From contig CM057477.1 of assembly GCA_030035585.1 (NCBI GenBank), positions 61,919,447 through 61,983,446 of the forward strand: a DNA stretch of 64,000 bases. The letters are read 5' to 3'. The notes below the pieces were generated by a model. The model was not told the origin of the DNA. It worked only from the letters and a program-made list of their open reading frames with translations, and ran no database searches. Numbering within the stretch: position 1 is the stretch's first letter; every line of letters begins with the position of its first letter. Shown here in pieces: positions 44,257 through 55,925 of this stretch. Both the position numbers and the translations under genes were made by a program. Origin of the DNA: Dugong dugon. Taxonomy: Eukaryota > Chordata > Mammalia > Sirenia > Dugongidae.

Positions 44257-46629
44257 AAATTAAAAGGTCATTGCAAATTCAATATAGAAGGAGATACAAA
44301 AAAAGTAAGGCAGAGGTATTTTATAATTACCTCAGTTTTTAAAAAAAACTAAATTTATTAATCAGTATTCATTCTAATTGTTCCTCTTCTATTTTTATTG
44401 ATATATATGACTCCCTTTTTTTGTTACCTTTTACTCCCCTCTTTATCTTTTTCCCTTTCTCCTCTTCTCTGTTCAATACTTTCTCTTTTATTGCCTTCTC
44501 TCTACTCCATTTTCTCCTTAATTGATCCATTAGTTATTTGGGACTAAAGGGTAACTTATGTAATTACTTTCGTGTATTCAGTAAGATTTAATGTTATTTA
44601 TTATTCACTTAAAATGTGATAAATTGAACTTTTTTAAATTTTTTATTTCCAAGAAAACCACATAATTAGGTTACTTTTCTTTTGTCTATAACCATTTTTT
44701 TGTGTATATCCATTGATAAAATTGGCTATGAGGGGTGATGGAGTCCGGTGTGTATGGGAGGAATAGCTGCCTGCACTCACTGTAATCTTCTTTATCTAAG
44801 AGTATTCTTTGAACTTATACCTGTACCATGGTCTTGTCTTTTCTTCTTCCTGTCCTTATTCCCTATTGTGATCTTGGCATGTAGTGCTGATCTGTAGCTG
44901 AGATTATATGAATTTATTGTGTGCTCTGCTTGCATATATAAACTGACTCAATGTCCTCAACTCCAATTCTAAAAACAAAACCAGCGTGCATGATTTGGCT
45001 TAACTGCTCTTGTCAATGGTAAAATAATTAGGAATTGACAGCAATGTGTGGACAGTCCTTCCTGGGATTTCAACAATACTGCTGAGAAGCAGAAGCCAAG
45101 CTGTGAGAATCTCACAGAATAATAATAACCATCCTTTTCTTTCTAGGACTCACAAGTTGACCCTTCCTTCCCCTTTTGATCATGTGAGGGACCTCAAATT
45201 GCTTTACCAACACATTCATATTAAAACTCTTGCCCATAAAGGAAGTGGAATTATTATTTCTACTTATTGAGACTTAGGAACTGGAAGTGAAACTATTCTT
45301 GGATTCACTGAGCAACTCACTGTCCAAAGGAGGCAAATGGAGCATGTGAAATTATTATCCTTCCGTGGATTCTCAGTGAAAAATTCTAATATATAGCCTA
45401 TGCCAGCCTGTGCTACATTTTCATCTGCAAGTACTAGGCTATATATGAGACTTACCCAGGGGCATTTATGCAAGAAGATGGCACTAAATTTTGTTATAAA
45501 AATATAATGAAAAGCATAGATAGTAGAACTAATTGCAAACATCTAATCATTTCGTTAATAGATGTGTTAGTAGCGATAAAAAATTGTGGGATTGTGTATA
45601 GGTTTGGAAGATTGTTCTTGAAATTCATGAAGCTGGAAATTTTTTTTTGTTAAAAAGAAATTTTATAAAAGCTTATTTATGGCAGTGGTAATGTCAGGGT
45701 CCAGATAATGAGAGAGATTTAAAGATAACTATTTGGCAAAAGTAAATATTGATGTTATGGTGAAAAGATATCAAGATAGCTGTCTTCCACTGAGCAATTC
45801 CCCACTTTCTGCTACGACATCAGTAAAGAGCAGAATTGACAAAAATACACTAGCAGCTAATAAGACGGTCCATTTGTTACTATCTGGGGAGAAATTCCTC
45901 TAAATATACTATCTATGGCACTGAATTTTAATCCTATTGGTAATTGATATATTTTGTGTCACATAAAACATAGCAAACCTACTATTCTGAACAAAATAAG
46001 GATTTACTTTATTTCTCTACCACTCCCAACAGACTCAAAGATTCAGGGCCTATAATAACTGGAAAATTGGACAGCCAATTATCTATCTGCTGTGGGGTAA
46101 CTGATTTTCTGGTTCAGCCAGAATACTGTCTCATACCACATATCTTAAGTAATCTGGGTGGTTTTTGTGGAGATTCAAATCCAGTGGAATCTAATCCTTT
46201 TAGGAAGAGAGTATGTTTTGAGGATGTTACTAGTGGAGTTTCTAGTTCTCCCTCTAGTGAATTTCCTTCGAAAGGCCTTAGTTACCGTTTTTTGGTCTCT
46301 TTCTCTTATTTCCTTCTATAAACTGATCCAGTCTCATGTGTCCCCACTCTGAAATCCTAAAGGGAACTCAGTTTGGGCTAGGTGTCCATCTCTGTTTCAA
46401 TTTGATAGCCTGTGTGAGCAATATGGTAGAAATATCACAGCAGGGATTGAGGGTGAGAGAGAAATTACAAACAAGGGGCACGGACTCAGTAAATACTCCA
46501 AAATGTATCTACATGATAATTGTAGTTTTTCAATATTCCACTAATTTAAATTAGAGACAGGGCATTGGGGGTTTATAAAAAGTGTCTAAATTTAGAAGAG
46601 TCAGGATAAAGGCACCATGCTTGTATCAA
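44257..46629. other. Unassigned non-coding sequence
   Basis: The longest stretch (2.4 kb) without a recognised repeat. It contains a pyrimidine-rich interval (44400-44520). I looked for exon-like frames; none on either strand exceeds about 90 codons or shows a domain. It could hold old repeats too decayed to see by eye. Confidence 0.4.
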
Positions 46630-46967
46630 TTTTTTGGACTATGGGTGCTTGCATGTTGCTGTGATATTGGAAGCTATGCCACTGGTATTTCAAATACCAG
46701 CAGGGTCACCCTTGGTGGACAGTTTCAGTGAAGCTTCCATACTAAGACAGACTAGGAAATGTAATAATTGAAATAATTAGCCAGTGAAAACCTTATAAAT
46801 AGCAGTGAACATTGTCTGATATAGTGCTGGAAGATGAGCCCCTCAGTTTGGAAGGCACTCAAAATATGACTAAGGAACAGCTGCCTCCTCAAAGTAGAGT
46901 TGAACTTAATGATGTGGATGGAGTCAAGCTTTTGGGACGTTCATCTGCGGATGTGGCATGACTCAAA

Positions 46968-47800
46968 ATGAGAAAGAAAAAAAGACTGCAAGAAAAAAAA
47001 AACTGCAAACATCCATTAATAATTAAAACATGGAATGTACAAAGTATGAATCTAGGAAAATTGGAAGTTGTCAAAAATGAAATGGAATGCATAAAGATTG
47101 GTATCCTAGGTATTAGTGAGCTGAAATGGATGGGTATTGGCCATTCTGAATCAGACAATCATATGGTATACTATGCCGGGAATGACAAAGTGAAGAGGAA
47201 CAGTGTCACATTCATCATCAAAAGGAACATTTCAATATCTATCCTGAAGTACAACACACTGTCAATGAAAGGATGATATCTACATGCCTACAAGGAAGAC
47301 CAGTTAATACGATGATTATTCAAATTTGTGTGCCAAAGATGAGGAAATTGAAGATTTTTACCAACATCTGCAGTCTGAAATGGATAGAACATGCAATCAA
47401 GATGCATTGATAATTACTGGTGATTGGAGTGCAAAAGATTGGAAACAAAGAAGAAGGATGGGTAGTTGGAAAATATGGCTTTGGTGATACAAATGATGCT
47501 GGAGATCGCATGATAGAATTTCGGAAGACCAATGAATTTTTCTTGCAAGTACCTTTTTTCACCAATATAAATGGTGACTATACGTGTGGACCTCACCAGA
47601 TGGAATACACAGGAATCAAATAAACTACATCTGTGGAAAGAGATGATGGAAAAGCTCAATATCATCAGTCTGAACAAGGCCAGGGGCCAAATGTGGAACA
47701 GACCATCAATTGCTCTTATGCAAGTTCAAGCTGAAGCTGAAGAAAATGAAAACAAGTCCACAAGAACCAAAATACAAACTTCAGTATATCCCACCTGAAT
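46968..47800 (+). pseudogene. RTE endonuclease domain, disrupted
   Basis: The frame at 46968-47276 has the apurinic-endonuclease opening KTWNVQSMNLGKLEVVKNEM, the block LGISELKWMGIGH (the ISE(x)K metal-binding motif), and 'MVYYAGNDKVKRNSV'. It breaks near 47276. Later pieces include TGDWSAKDW-like text at 47415-47435 and VGKYGFGDTNDAGDRMIEF at about 47468-47524. A nick made by this enzyme would prime reverse transcription. At least two frameshifts. Confidence 0.82.
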
Positions 47801-48273
47801 TTGGAGACCATATCAAGAACAGATTTGACGTGTTGAACACTAATGACTGAAGACCAGATGAGTTGTGGAATGACATCAAGGACATCATACACAAAGAAAG
47901 CAAAAGGTCACTAAAAAAACAAGAAAGAAAGAAAAGACCAAAATGGATGTCAGAAGACGACTCTGAAACTTGCTCTTGAATGTTGAGTAGCTAAAGCAAA
48001 TGGAAGAAATGTGAAGTAAAAGACCTGAACAGAAGATTTTAAAGGGCGGCTTGAGAAGACAAAGTAAAATATTATAATGAAATGTGCAAAGACCTGGAGT
48101 TAGAAAACCAAAAAGAAAGAACACGCTCGACATTTCTCAAGCCGAAAGAACTGAATGAAAAATTCAAGCCTCGAGATGCAGTTTTGAAGGATTCTATGGG
48201 CAAAATATAGAATGATGCAGGAAGCATCAAAAGCAGACAGAAGGAATACACAGAGTCACTGTACCAAAAATAA

Positions 48274-49643
48274 TTGGTTGATGTTCAACCATTTCAGGAG
48301 GGAGCGTATGATCAAGAATTGATGGTTTTGAAGAAAGAAGTCCAAGCTGCACTGAAGGCATTCACAAAAAACAAGCCTAGAGGAATTGATAGAATACCAA
48401 GTGAGATGTTTCAACAAATGAATGCAGTGCTGGAGGTACTCACTTGTCTATTCCAAGAAACTTGGAAGACAACTACCTGGCCAACCGGCTGGAAGAGATT
48501 CATATTTTGTGCCCATTCCAAAGAAAGGTGATCCAACAGAATGTGGAAATTATTGAACAATATCATTAATATCACACACAAGTAAAATTTTGCTGAAGAT
48601 CATTCAAAAGCAGTTGCAGCAGTACATCACAGGCAACTGCCAGAAATTCAAGCCAGATTCAGAAGAGGACGTGGAATGAGGGATATCATTGCTGATGTCA
48701 AATGGATCTTGGCTGAAAGTAAAAAATACCAGAAAGATGTTTACCTACGTTTTATTGACTATGCAAAGGCATTCAACTGCGTGGATCATAACAAATTATG
48801 GATAACATTGCAAAGAATAGGAATTCCAGAATGCTTAATTGTGTTCATGAGGAACCTGTACGTAGAACAAGAGGCAGTCATTCAAACAGAACAAGGGGAT
48901 ACTCCCTGGTTTAAAATCAATAAAGATGTGTGTCAGGGTTGCAGCCTTTCACTATCCTCATTCAATCTGTATGCTGAGCAAATAATCTGAGAAGCTGGAC
49001 TATATGAAGAAGAATGTGGCATCAGGATTGGTGGAAGACTCGTTAACAATGTACAATATGCAGATGACACGACCTTGCTTGCTGAAATCGAAGAGGACTT
49101 GAAACACTTATTGATGAAAATCAGATACTACAGTCTTCAGTATCAATTGCACCTCAACATAAAGAAAACAAAAATCTTCACAACTGGACAAATAAGCAAC
49201 ATCATGATAAATGGAGAAAACATTGACATTGTCAAGGATTTCATTTTACTTGGATCCATAATCAACACCCATGGAAGCAGCAGTCAGGAAATAAATAACG
49301 TATTGCATTGGGCAAATCTGCTGAAAAATACCTCTTTAAAGTGTTAAAAAGCAAAGATGTCACTTTGAGAACTAAGCTGCACCTGACCCAAGCCATGATA
49401 TTTTTAATCCCCTCATATACATGCAAAAGCTGGACAATGAATAAGGAAGACCGAAAAAGAATTTTAGGGTGTTCTCCAAGAATATTGAATATACCATGGA
49501 CTGCCAGAAGAATGAACAAATTTGTTTTGGGAGAAATACAGCAAGAATGCTTCTTGGAGGCAGGGTTGGTGAGACTTCATCTCATGTACTTTGGGCATGT
49601 TATCAGGAGGGACATCACGTTTGGTAAAGTAGAAGCTCATTGA
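48274..49643 (+). pseudogene. RTE reverse transcriptase and C terminus, disrupted
   Basis: 48274-48531 is the finger region (ALKAFTKNKPRGIDRIPSEM). 48676-48990 has RT motif A as FIDYAKAFNCVDHNKLW (catalytic aspartate kept; the FD following is changed to FN), then QGCSLSLSSFNLYAEQII (motif B, normally QGC.LSP.LFNLY). Motif C, YADD, is at 49057-49068 in a shifted frame. 49075-49347 and 49308-49643 are the C terminus in two overlapping frames. Mutations include a TGA after AEQII. Inactive. Confidence 0.88.
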
Positions 49644-49829
49644 AAAAGAGGAAAACCTTTGACGAGATGGATTGACACAGTGGCTGTAACAATGGGCTCA
49701 AACGTAACAATGGGCTCAGACATTACAATGACTGTGAGGATGGCGCAGGACTGGGCAGTATTTCATTCTGTTGTACAGAGCGTTGCTATGAGTCGGCACT
49801 GACTTGACAGCACCTAACAACAACAGGAC

Positions 49830-49918
49830 AACTGAGTCATGAAAAGTAGAATTTGAGTCAATTAGGAGCTGTGTGCCTGAAATATGACCTGCAATTGTAG
49901 ACTGAAAAAACAAAAACA
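49830..49918. other. Short unassigned spacer
   Basis: No recognised feature; ends with an (AAAAAC)-type A-rich stretch at about 49904-49920. Confidence 0.3.
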
Positions 49919-50172
49919 AAGAACACTTCTTGAGTAAAAAGTGAATGGTGGAGGCTCTGCTTCTGGCTGTATGGCTAAGAATTTCCCAGAATTGGTGAAA
50001 GCCATGAATTCTCAGATTCAGGAAACACAGTGAATTCTATTCAGAAATACATAACTAGACAACATAATGAGACTGCAAAACACAAAAAATAAAGAGAAGA
50101 ATTTAAAAGCAACTAGAGGAAGAAAGTTAAAATATATGTCATTATCAAAAGATAACTTTAAAGCAGCCATAT
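49919..50172 (+). mobile_element. L1/HAL1-type ORF1 remnant
   Basis: TTTCCCAGAATTGGTGAAAG, ATGAATTCTCAGATTCAGGA, then ATAAAGAGAAGAATTTAAAA and GCAACTAGAGGAAG recall the ORF1 RNA-binding-domain part (the K-D-K-E-x-I-L-K-A motif) of old L1 or HAL1 elements. Very decayed. The solo LTR follows at once and appears to have inserted into it. Confidence 0.45.
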
Positions 50173-50632
50173 TGTTACCGAACCCGGGAAGGTGGATCCT
50201 TGTCCAGAGCGCTCAGACACGCCAATTATCTGGAAGCTGGTCTTTGAGAAAGAGAAGGGAATTTTATTGCAATTCACAGAACAAGAAGCCAGGAGGAAGT
50301 TCCTCAGATCCGACACCCCAAGGTGCCAGGAAGCAGAGCTTATATGTGATTTGGGCAGCAAGATGGTGGCAGCACAGGCATCCTGGGGAGGGAAAATTGT
50401 AGAAGGCGGCCAGAAAACAGGAGGTAATGTGGTTCTTGTCAGATCTCTCCCTTCAAAATAGGGTCTGGGTGATGATTTTTCTTGTGATTCATTCCACCGG
50501 TTGCTGCATTCTCTTTTGAAGTCAATTAATGGTCACAGCTGACCCTTCTGTGCATGTGAGGTGGGCCAAATCTGGCTTGGGCTAGTTTAAGGACTAATGG
50601 AAATTTACTGGCATTCGTAGGGTCGGGTTACA
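50173..50632 (-). mobile_element. Solo LTR of an endogenous retrovirus (ERV1-type)
   Basis: 460 bp. On the minus strand it starts TGTAACCCGACCC and ends GGTTCGGTAACA, giving matching ends TGTTACC / GGTTACA. It has a TATA-like CATATAAGCTC (about 50338-50348 plus coordinates) and a polyadenylation signal AATAAAATTCCC (about 50262-50273), in the right order and spacing for U3-R-U5. Flanks ATAT (50169-50172) and GTAT (50633-50636) fit a 4-bp duplication with one change, as for gammaretrovirus-like ERVs. No gag, pol or env remains, so it encodes nothing. A retained promoter and poly(A) site could still influence local transcription. Confidence 0.82.
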
Positions 50633-51086
50633 GTATGTGTTTAGAAATCTAACTACAAATTCAATTTATTTAAAAGATATAGGGGTAATTTCAGCTATCG
50701 AATTCTTGGATGAGCTTTAGTGATTTGTGTTTTTCAAGGAATTGTTCATTTCATCTAAACTGTCAAATTTATTGGCATAAGTTATTCCTAATTTTCCTTT
50801 TACTGACTACAGATCTGTAACAATATCCCCGCTCTCATTCCTGATATTGTAATTTATGTGTTTTCTCGTTTTCCTGATCAATTCTAATGATTTTTTCAAA
50901 GAACTATTTTTTGATCTCTTTCACTGATTTTCTCTATTCTTTTTCTGTGTTCGGTTTCATTGGCTTCTGTTCTTACCTACTTTTTTCTTTTTTACGCTTA
51001 TTTTGGGCTTAATTTCCTCTACTTTTCCTAGTTTCTTAAGGTGGACTCTTAGATCATTCATTTTAAACCTTTCTGCTTTCCTAATA

Positions 51087-51278
51087 AAGAGTCCTTGGGT
51101 GGTGCAAATGTTTTGGCAGTTTGAATCCATCCAGGAGTTCCTTGAAATAAAGTCTTGGCAATCTACTTTTGAAAGATTACAGCCACTGAAAACCCTATGG
51201 AGCACAGTTCTACTCTCACACATATGGGGTCGCCATGAGTTGGAACTGACTTGATGGCAACTAGTTTGGTTTTTTTGG
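51087..51278 (+). mobile_element. tRNA/RTE-tailed SINE (older variant) inside L1
   Basis: GAGTCCTTGGGTGGTGCAAA head with an internal deletion (no TTAA...GCTAACC part), middle TCTTGGCAATCTACTTTTGA, tail GGGTCGCCATGAGTTGGAAC, TTGATGGCAACTAG and a GTTT-rich end. The frames on both strands at 50957-51254 are SINE and L1 chance readings. Confidence 0.85.
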
Positions 51279-51456
51279 TACCATTTGCAAAGAATGTGTA
51301 GTTTCTTTTAATTAGTGGTAACATGGAATTTTTTTTTGTTCTTTAACTTTTAACCTATCTGTGTTTTTATATTTAAAGTGGGTTTATTATAGATAGCCTA
51401 TAGTTATTCTTCGATATTTTACCCCATATGACAATCTCTGCTTTTTATTCATGTGT

Positions 51457-51692
51457 TTAGACCAATTACAGGAGCACTGGTGGTGCAGTGGTGAAGCACT
51501 CAGCTGCTAACCAAAAGGTGGGAAGTTTCAACCCACCAGTTGCTCTGAGGGAGGAAGATGTGTCAGTCTGCTTCCATAAAGATAACGGCCTTGGAAACCC
51601 TATGGGGCACTTCTACTCTGTCCTACAAGGTTGCTATGAGTTGGAATCAACTGGACGGCAGCAGGTCTAGTTATTTTTTTAGACAAAATACA
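51457..51692 (+). mobile_element. tRNA/RTE-tailed SINE, long variant, inside L1
   Basis: SINE at 51471-51677, head GGAGCACTGGTGGTGCAGTGG, then GCACTCAGCTGCTAACCAAA, long middle block GGAGGAAGATGTGTCAGTCT, tail GTTGCTATGAGTTGGAATC. Flanks TTAGACCAATTACA (51457-51470) and TTAGACAAAATACA (about 51679-51692) match at 12 of 14, a probable target duplication. Confidence 0.88.
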
Positions 51693-51780
51693 TTTAACAC
51701 AAGTTGTAATATTATTGGGTTTAAATCTACAAATTTTCTATTTTTTTAATTCAAAACCATAATAAATTACGAATTTTAGA

Positions 51781-52548
51781 AAGCTGAAAGCTACCATGAA
51801 TGTCAAGAAATTCGGAAAAATGACATCTTTATTAAATGATTACCTAACTTAATTTACTGTAATATTTTAAAAATCCATTTCTGACTGCATATATATTTTT
51901 ACCCTTTGATTTATTATAACGATGACTTTTATAATATTTTCTACAGAAATAATAGAAAGACAATCTGGCATCAAGTGTGGTTAATAAAATTTGTTTTTAT
52001 TATCGGTAACATTTAGAACAGTTTATTTTAGTGTCACAACTCATTATAGGAATGGTCATATATATTTTTAGGATTGTTGTCAAATTTGGGAAAATCTCAG
52101 TGAAGTTTCTGTCATATGTGAATTATAAGAATTGAAGAAAATTCCATATACTAGCCTATGGCTCCAAACATTTCCTATCTTATTTCTTTGCCACCCATGT
52201 ATTTCCAGTGTCAAGTTTAATGTTATTATCACTATATGTCCTCTGGCCATGCACTTTCTTGTCACAATTCTGAGTGAGTTGGCATGGTGAGTGGTAGGAA
52301 CTTTCAGGAAGTTATTCCTACACAAGCATAGCCAGTAATAACTACACATAGAAGTGACTATGAAACACATAAAAATATCTCACTAAGCCAAACTAAATGA
52401 ATCTCCAACTCAACATCTCCTTAGAATATCTCAAAAATCTTATAGTCACACCAAATGTTACTAGGGAAGAGTGACAGAAAGAAGTTGGAGTAGAAAGAGA
52501 CCAGTCTTAATGGTTGCAGTTAACATGTTTTACCTTTGCAAACTTTAT
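51781..52548. other. Unassigned non-coding sequence
   Basis: About 770 bases upstream of the big L1. No gene. A 96-codon minus-strand frame at 52080-52370 has no domain that I recognise. Confidence 0.4.
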
Positions 52549-52565
52549 AAAAACATGACTTGTGA

Positions 52566-54430
52566 GAGTTCCGGCAAAATGGCGCTCTAGGCAGAAGCAC
52601 CACGCTGTTCCTCCACAGCAAAGATCCAAAAAACTAAGCCGAACAGAGAATACAACAATCCTGAAACCCTAAAACATCAAATGAAGACATAAAGAACTCA
52701 GCCAAGCACCAAATGGAGTGAGAAAACTGACAGACAACGGAGAGCGAGGAGAGATTCATGCAGAGGTCCCCTACCAGCTGACACAGTGCGGATCCTCCAT
52801 CTTGGACTCCTATCAGAGACCAGCAAACAGGGTGTACGAGAAAGCAGCCTCACGGAGCATCCAGCGGGAGACAAAACAACCAGTAATTTGGGATATACGC
52901 TTTCCCACACCCCACCCTTCTTCACCCCAACTTGGCCTCCTCTGCTTCCCGCGGCCACAATCTCTTGACCAGGAAACACCGGCTGCTTGATTCCATACAC
53001 CCAAACGGGCTGGCACTCTGAGTGCCATTTGTTGGCTGCTGGTGTTGCTTTTTTCCACTTCTTTTGATTTCTTCCTTACCTCTCACCACCTCCCACTCCT
53101 TTTGCTCAAATACCTGGCTCCGTGCACCATCTTTGCTTCTTCCTGAGGGGCTATAGAGCTCCGGTAATTTGTGATATATGCTTTCCTACTCCCTACCCTT
53201 CTTCACCCACGCTCCACCCCCTCTGCTTCCCGCTTACACAGTCTCTTGTCTGAGAAACACCAGCCCGCACTAGCTGGCTCTCTGAGTGCCATTTGTTGGC
53301 TGCTAGTTTTGCTTTTTTTTCTACTTCTTTTGATTTCTTCCTTACCTATCACCACCACCCCCTCCTTTTGCTCAAATACCTGGCTCCGTGCGCCATCTTT
53401 GTTTCTTCCTGAGGGGCTGTGGAGCTCCATTCGAGTGTGGAGCTCCTACCCGGTCTAGGCTGCCATGCTGCTGGGATCCCGGGGCATTTGTTCATTTGTT
53501 TGTTTTGAATTGTTTGTTTTCGTTTCCTTTTCTTGAGATGGGAGCCCTGTCTAGCCAGGCAGTGCTGCGTGGCAAGGAGACTTCCCCCTTGGCTTGCACG
53601 GATGTGCAGAGGGATCCCTGAGAGCATTTCTTTTTTGTTGTTTTTTTTTTTTCTGTTTTTTGGGGGGCCTTTCTTGTTTTTTTTTTAATTTGTTTGTTTT
53701 CTTTTCCCTTTTTTTCACTTTTTGTCTTTCTTCATTGCTCAGTTTCTCGTCTCTCTATATCTTCCTTCTCTTTCTGTTCCCTGAATACCTGGTGTTGTAT
53801 ACCTCTATGCCTTCTAGCCAGGCTGTACTGCAACACCTGAGAGCGACTTCCCCAGACCTCATAGCTGCACCAGAGGGATCCCTGGGAATTTTGTTGTTCT
53901 TTAAACTTTCTGACTTTTATTTATTCATTCTTTTCTTTTCTTTTCTTCCTCTTCCCAATTCTGTTTTACTTCATTTCATAGTCTCTCATCTCTCCACTCC
54001 AACAGCAAGCTCCCCTAGCATTCTTTTCTGTTTGTGTGTTTGTGGCTCCTGTTCCTCTCTCCTCTATCCCATATCCATCTTAGCTCCACACATAAAAATC
54101 TCCCCGCTACATCCTGCCTACCTTCACTGTGTACTTGACATCACACCACCAAGCAGCACAGGCGGCCTACTGGACCCTGCCCAACACTGATTACTGACCC
54201 GGTCTGGTGGCTGTAGTAAGTGACACAAACAACCTGTCCCAGTGACTCCTCTTAAGCTAGACTTGCCCTGCTGTACCATATCTGAGTGACTGACCCTGCC
54301 AATTGGAGAAGGAGGCGAAAAGTATTTTGCCCACAGACAAGCAAACAACAAAGAACACACAGTCCGCCTGCTCAGACATAGTCAAATTAAAAAAAAAAAA
54401 AAAAGTGATAAAACGAGTCTACAATCAATA
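52566..54430 (+). promoter_or_regulatory. L1 5' UTR with tandem modules
   Basis: An unusually long (about 1.86 kb), pyrimidine-rich leader. It holds two tandem copies of a roughly 280-bp module (52881-53161 and 53162-53430) and a second pair of diverged modules about 264 bp apart (from 53551 and from 53814, sharing CTAGCCAGGC and GAGGGATCCCTG). In L1s this region is the internal RNA polymerase II promoter. Long T/C-rich open frames here (for example 53594-54190) are by-products of composition. Confidence 0.85.
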
Positions 54431-54431
54431 A

Positions 54432-55445
54432 ACGAGAAAAATAACTACTGAATGCCCTGAAGACAGCAGACAATATCAAAAACATTTACAAAAACAGTAC
54501 AGGACGGTTCCAGTAGGCGTCCAAAATAAAACACCAGATGACCTTCCAGTGGAAGAAAATGCACTAGAACTACCTGATAGGGAATCCAAATCTCTAATAC
54601 TCAGAATTCTCCAAGAGCTGAGGCAAAAAGCTGACAAACATGAGGAAAAAATAGACAAATTCATGAAAAAGGCAGACAAAAAATTGGAAGAATTGAGGAA
54701 AATAATGCAGGAACAAAATGCCAAAATAAATTCATAACTAGAAATTATACAAAGACAACAATTAGAAATCCAAAAGATAAACAACAAGATTTCAGAAATG
54801 GACATTGTCATAGAATTGCTAAGAAGCAGATTTGAAATGGTGGAAGGCAGGATCAGTGGAATTGAAGACAAACACTTGGATACAACTCTGTTTCAGGAAA
54901 ACTCAGAAAAAAGAACAAAGAAAAATAAAGAGACCCTGAGAGTTATGTGGGATACAATCAAAAGCAAAAGTTTTCGAGTGATTACAATTCAAGAACAGGG
55001 GGAGAAAACAGAAAACACAGAGAGGATCATTGAAGAACTGCTGACAGAAAACTTCCCCAATATCATGAAAGATGAAAAGCTGGCCATCCAAGAAGCTCAA
55101 CGAACCCCATATAGGAGAGACCCCCCAAAAAAATCACCAAGGCATATCATAATCACACTCACCAAAACCAAAGACAAACAAAGAATCCTGAGAGCAGCTC
55201 ATGAAAAACAAGAAGTCACATACAGAGGAGAAACAATAAGACTAAGCTCAGATTATTTGGCAGAAACCATGCAGACAAGAAGGCAATGGGATGACATATA
55301 TAAAATCTTGAAAGAAAAAAATTTCCAACCAAAAATAATATATCCTGCAAAACTCTCATTCAAATATGATGGTGAAATTAGGTCATTTCCAGATAAAGAG
55401 AAATTAAGGGAATATGTAAAAGTCAAACCAAACTTACAAGAATAA
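54432..55445 (+). pseudogene. L1 ORF1 (ORF1p), one in-frame stop
   Basis: A single frame is open from just after a TAA at 54429 to 55445 except for TAA at 54735-54737. N-terminal part: TVPVGVQNKTPDDLPVEENA, then coiled-coil heptads (LRQKADKHEEKIDKFMKKAD) that would trimerise. After the stop: more coiled coil (NNKISEMDIVIELLRSRFEM), the RNA-recognition motif (PNIMKDEKLAIQEAQRTPYR, HIIITLTKTKDKQRILRAA) and the C-terminal domain (RLSSDYLAETMQTRRQWDDI, IIYPAKLSFKYDGEIRSF). There is no ATG in frame near the beginning; the only near one (54452) is one base out of frame, so the start is lost or shifted. ORF1p packages L1 RNA. Confidence 0.88.
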
Positions 55446-55925
55446 TTAAAGGGAGTTCTTCAATCTGAGGACAAACAGCTTCAGCTCACAGGCAGAATCT
55501 AGGACGCAGGATCGTACGAGCCAGATACCAATCTAGGAAACGAACTCTCAAGGACTATCCAAAGCCAAAAGAAATACAACTGGGAATCAGAGCAGTTAAT
55601 CAGTAAATGACAAAAACATCAAAACAATAAATGAGGGAATAAACGGCATAGGTATAGAACCTTCTAAAGAAAAGGAAGGCAAGGCGATACCAAGCAATGG
55701 TAGACTGCTTCAAACTTAGAAAGATAAGGATAAAATTCAAGGTAACCATAAAGAAAGTTAACAAACATACTCATAAAAACAAAGAGGAAAAACATAAAGT
55801 CTCAGCAAAAACAAAACCTACAAAAACAAAAGAAATGAAAAAGAAATCCACAAACAAAAGTAACTCAGCACAAGACAGTAAAAAGAACAAAGAAAACTTT
55901 AGCACCACAAAAAATGCACTACAAA

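Larger units (their letters stand above)
46630..49829 (+). mobile_element. RTE-type LINE, near full length, dead
   Basis: About 3.2 kb from near TTGGACTATGGGTGCTTGCA through the 5' leader (GGTCACCCTTGGTGGACAGT, GATGTGGATGGAGTCAAGCT), endonuclease (about 46968-47800), linker (47800-48250), reverse transcriptase (48270-49080), C terminus (49100-49640) and 3' UTR to CTTGACAGCACCTAACAACAAC. This 3 kb, single-ORF layout with a 3' end of short AAC repeats rather than poly(A) is that of RTE (BovB-like) LINEs. Frames are broken many times. The last ~40 bases are the tail shared with the SINEs. The 5' limit and target duplication are not clear. Confidence 0.9.
50633..51780 (-). mobile_element. Old L1, antisense, carrying two SINEs
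   Basis: 50640-51085, 51280-51470 and part of 51680-51780 read in reverse as decayed L1 ORF2 and spacer sequence. Examples are GGAATTGTTCATTTCATCTA, ATATCCCCGCTCTCATTCCT, CAAAGAACTATTTTTTGATC (equivalent to the ORF2 part seen reversed at 36.26-36.30 kb) and later GGTTTATTATAGATAGCCTA. Two SINEs interrupt it. More diverged than the other L1s. Confidence 0.72.

Noticed and set aside
46889-47158. 89-codon minus-strand frame with a hydrophobic stretch
   Set aside because: Antisense of the RTE endonuclease start.
53594-54190. 198-codon Phe/Leu/Ser-rich frame that looks like a membrane protein
   Set aside because: It lies wholly in the T/C-rich 5' UTR of the L1, where pyrimidine-rich sequence gives hydrophobic codons.
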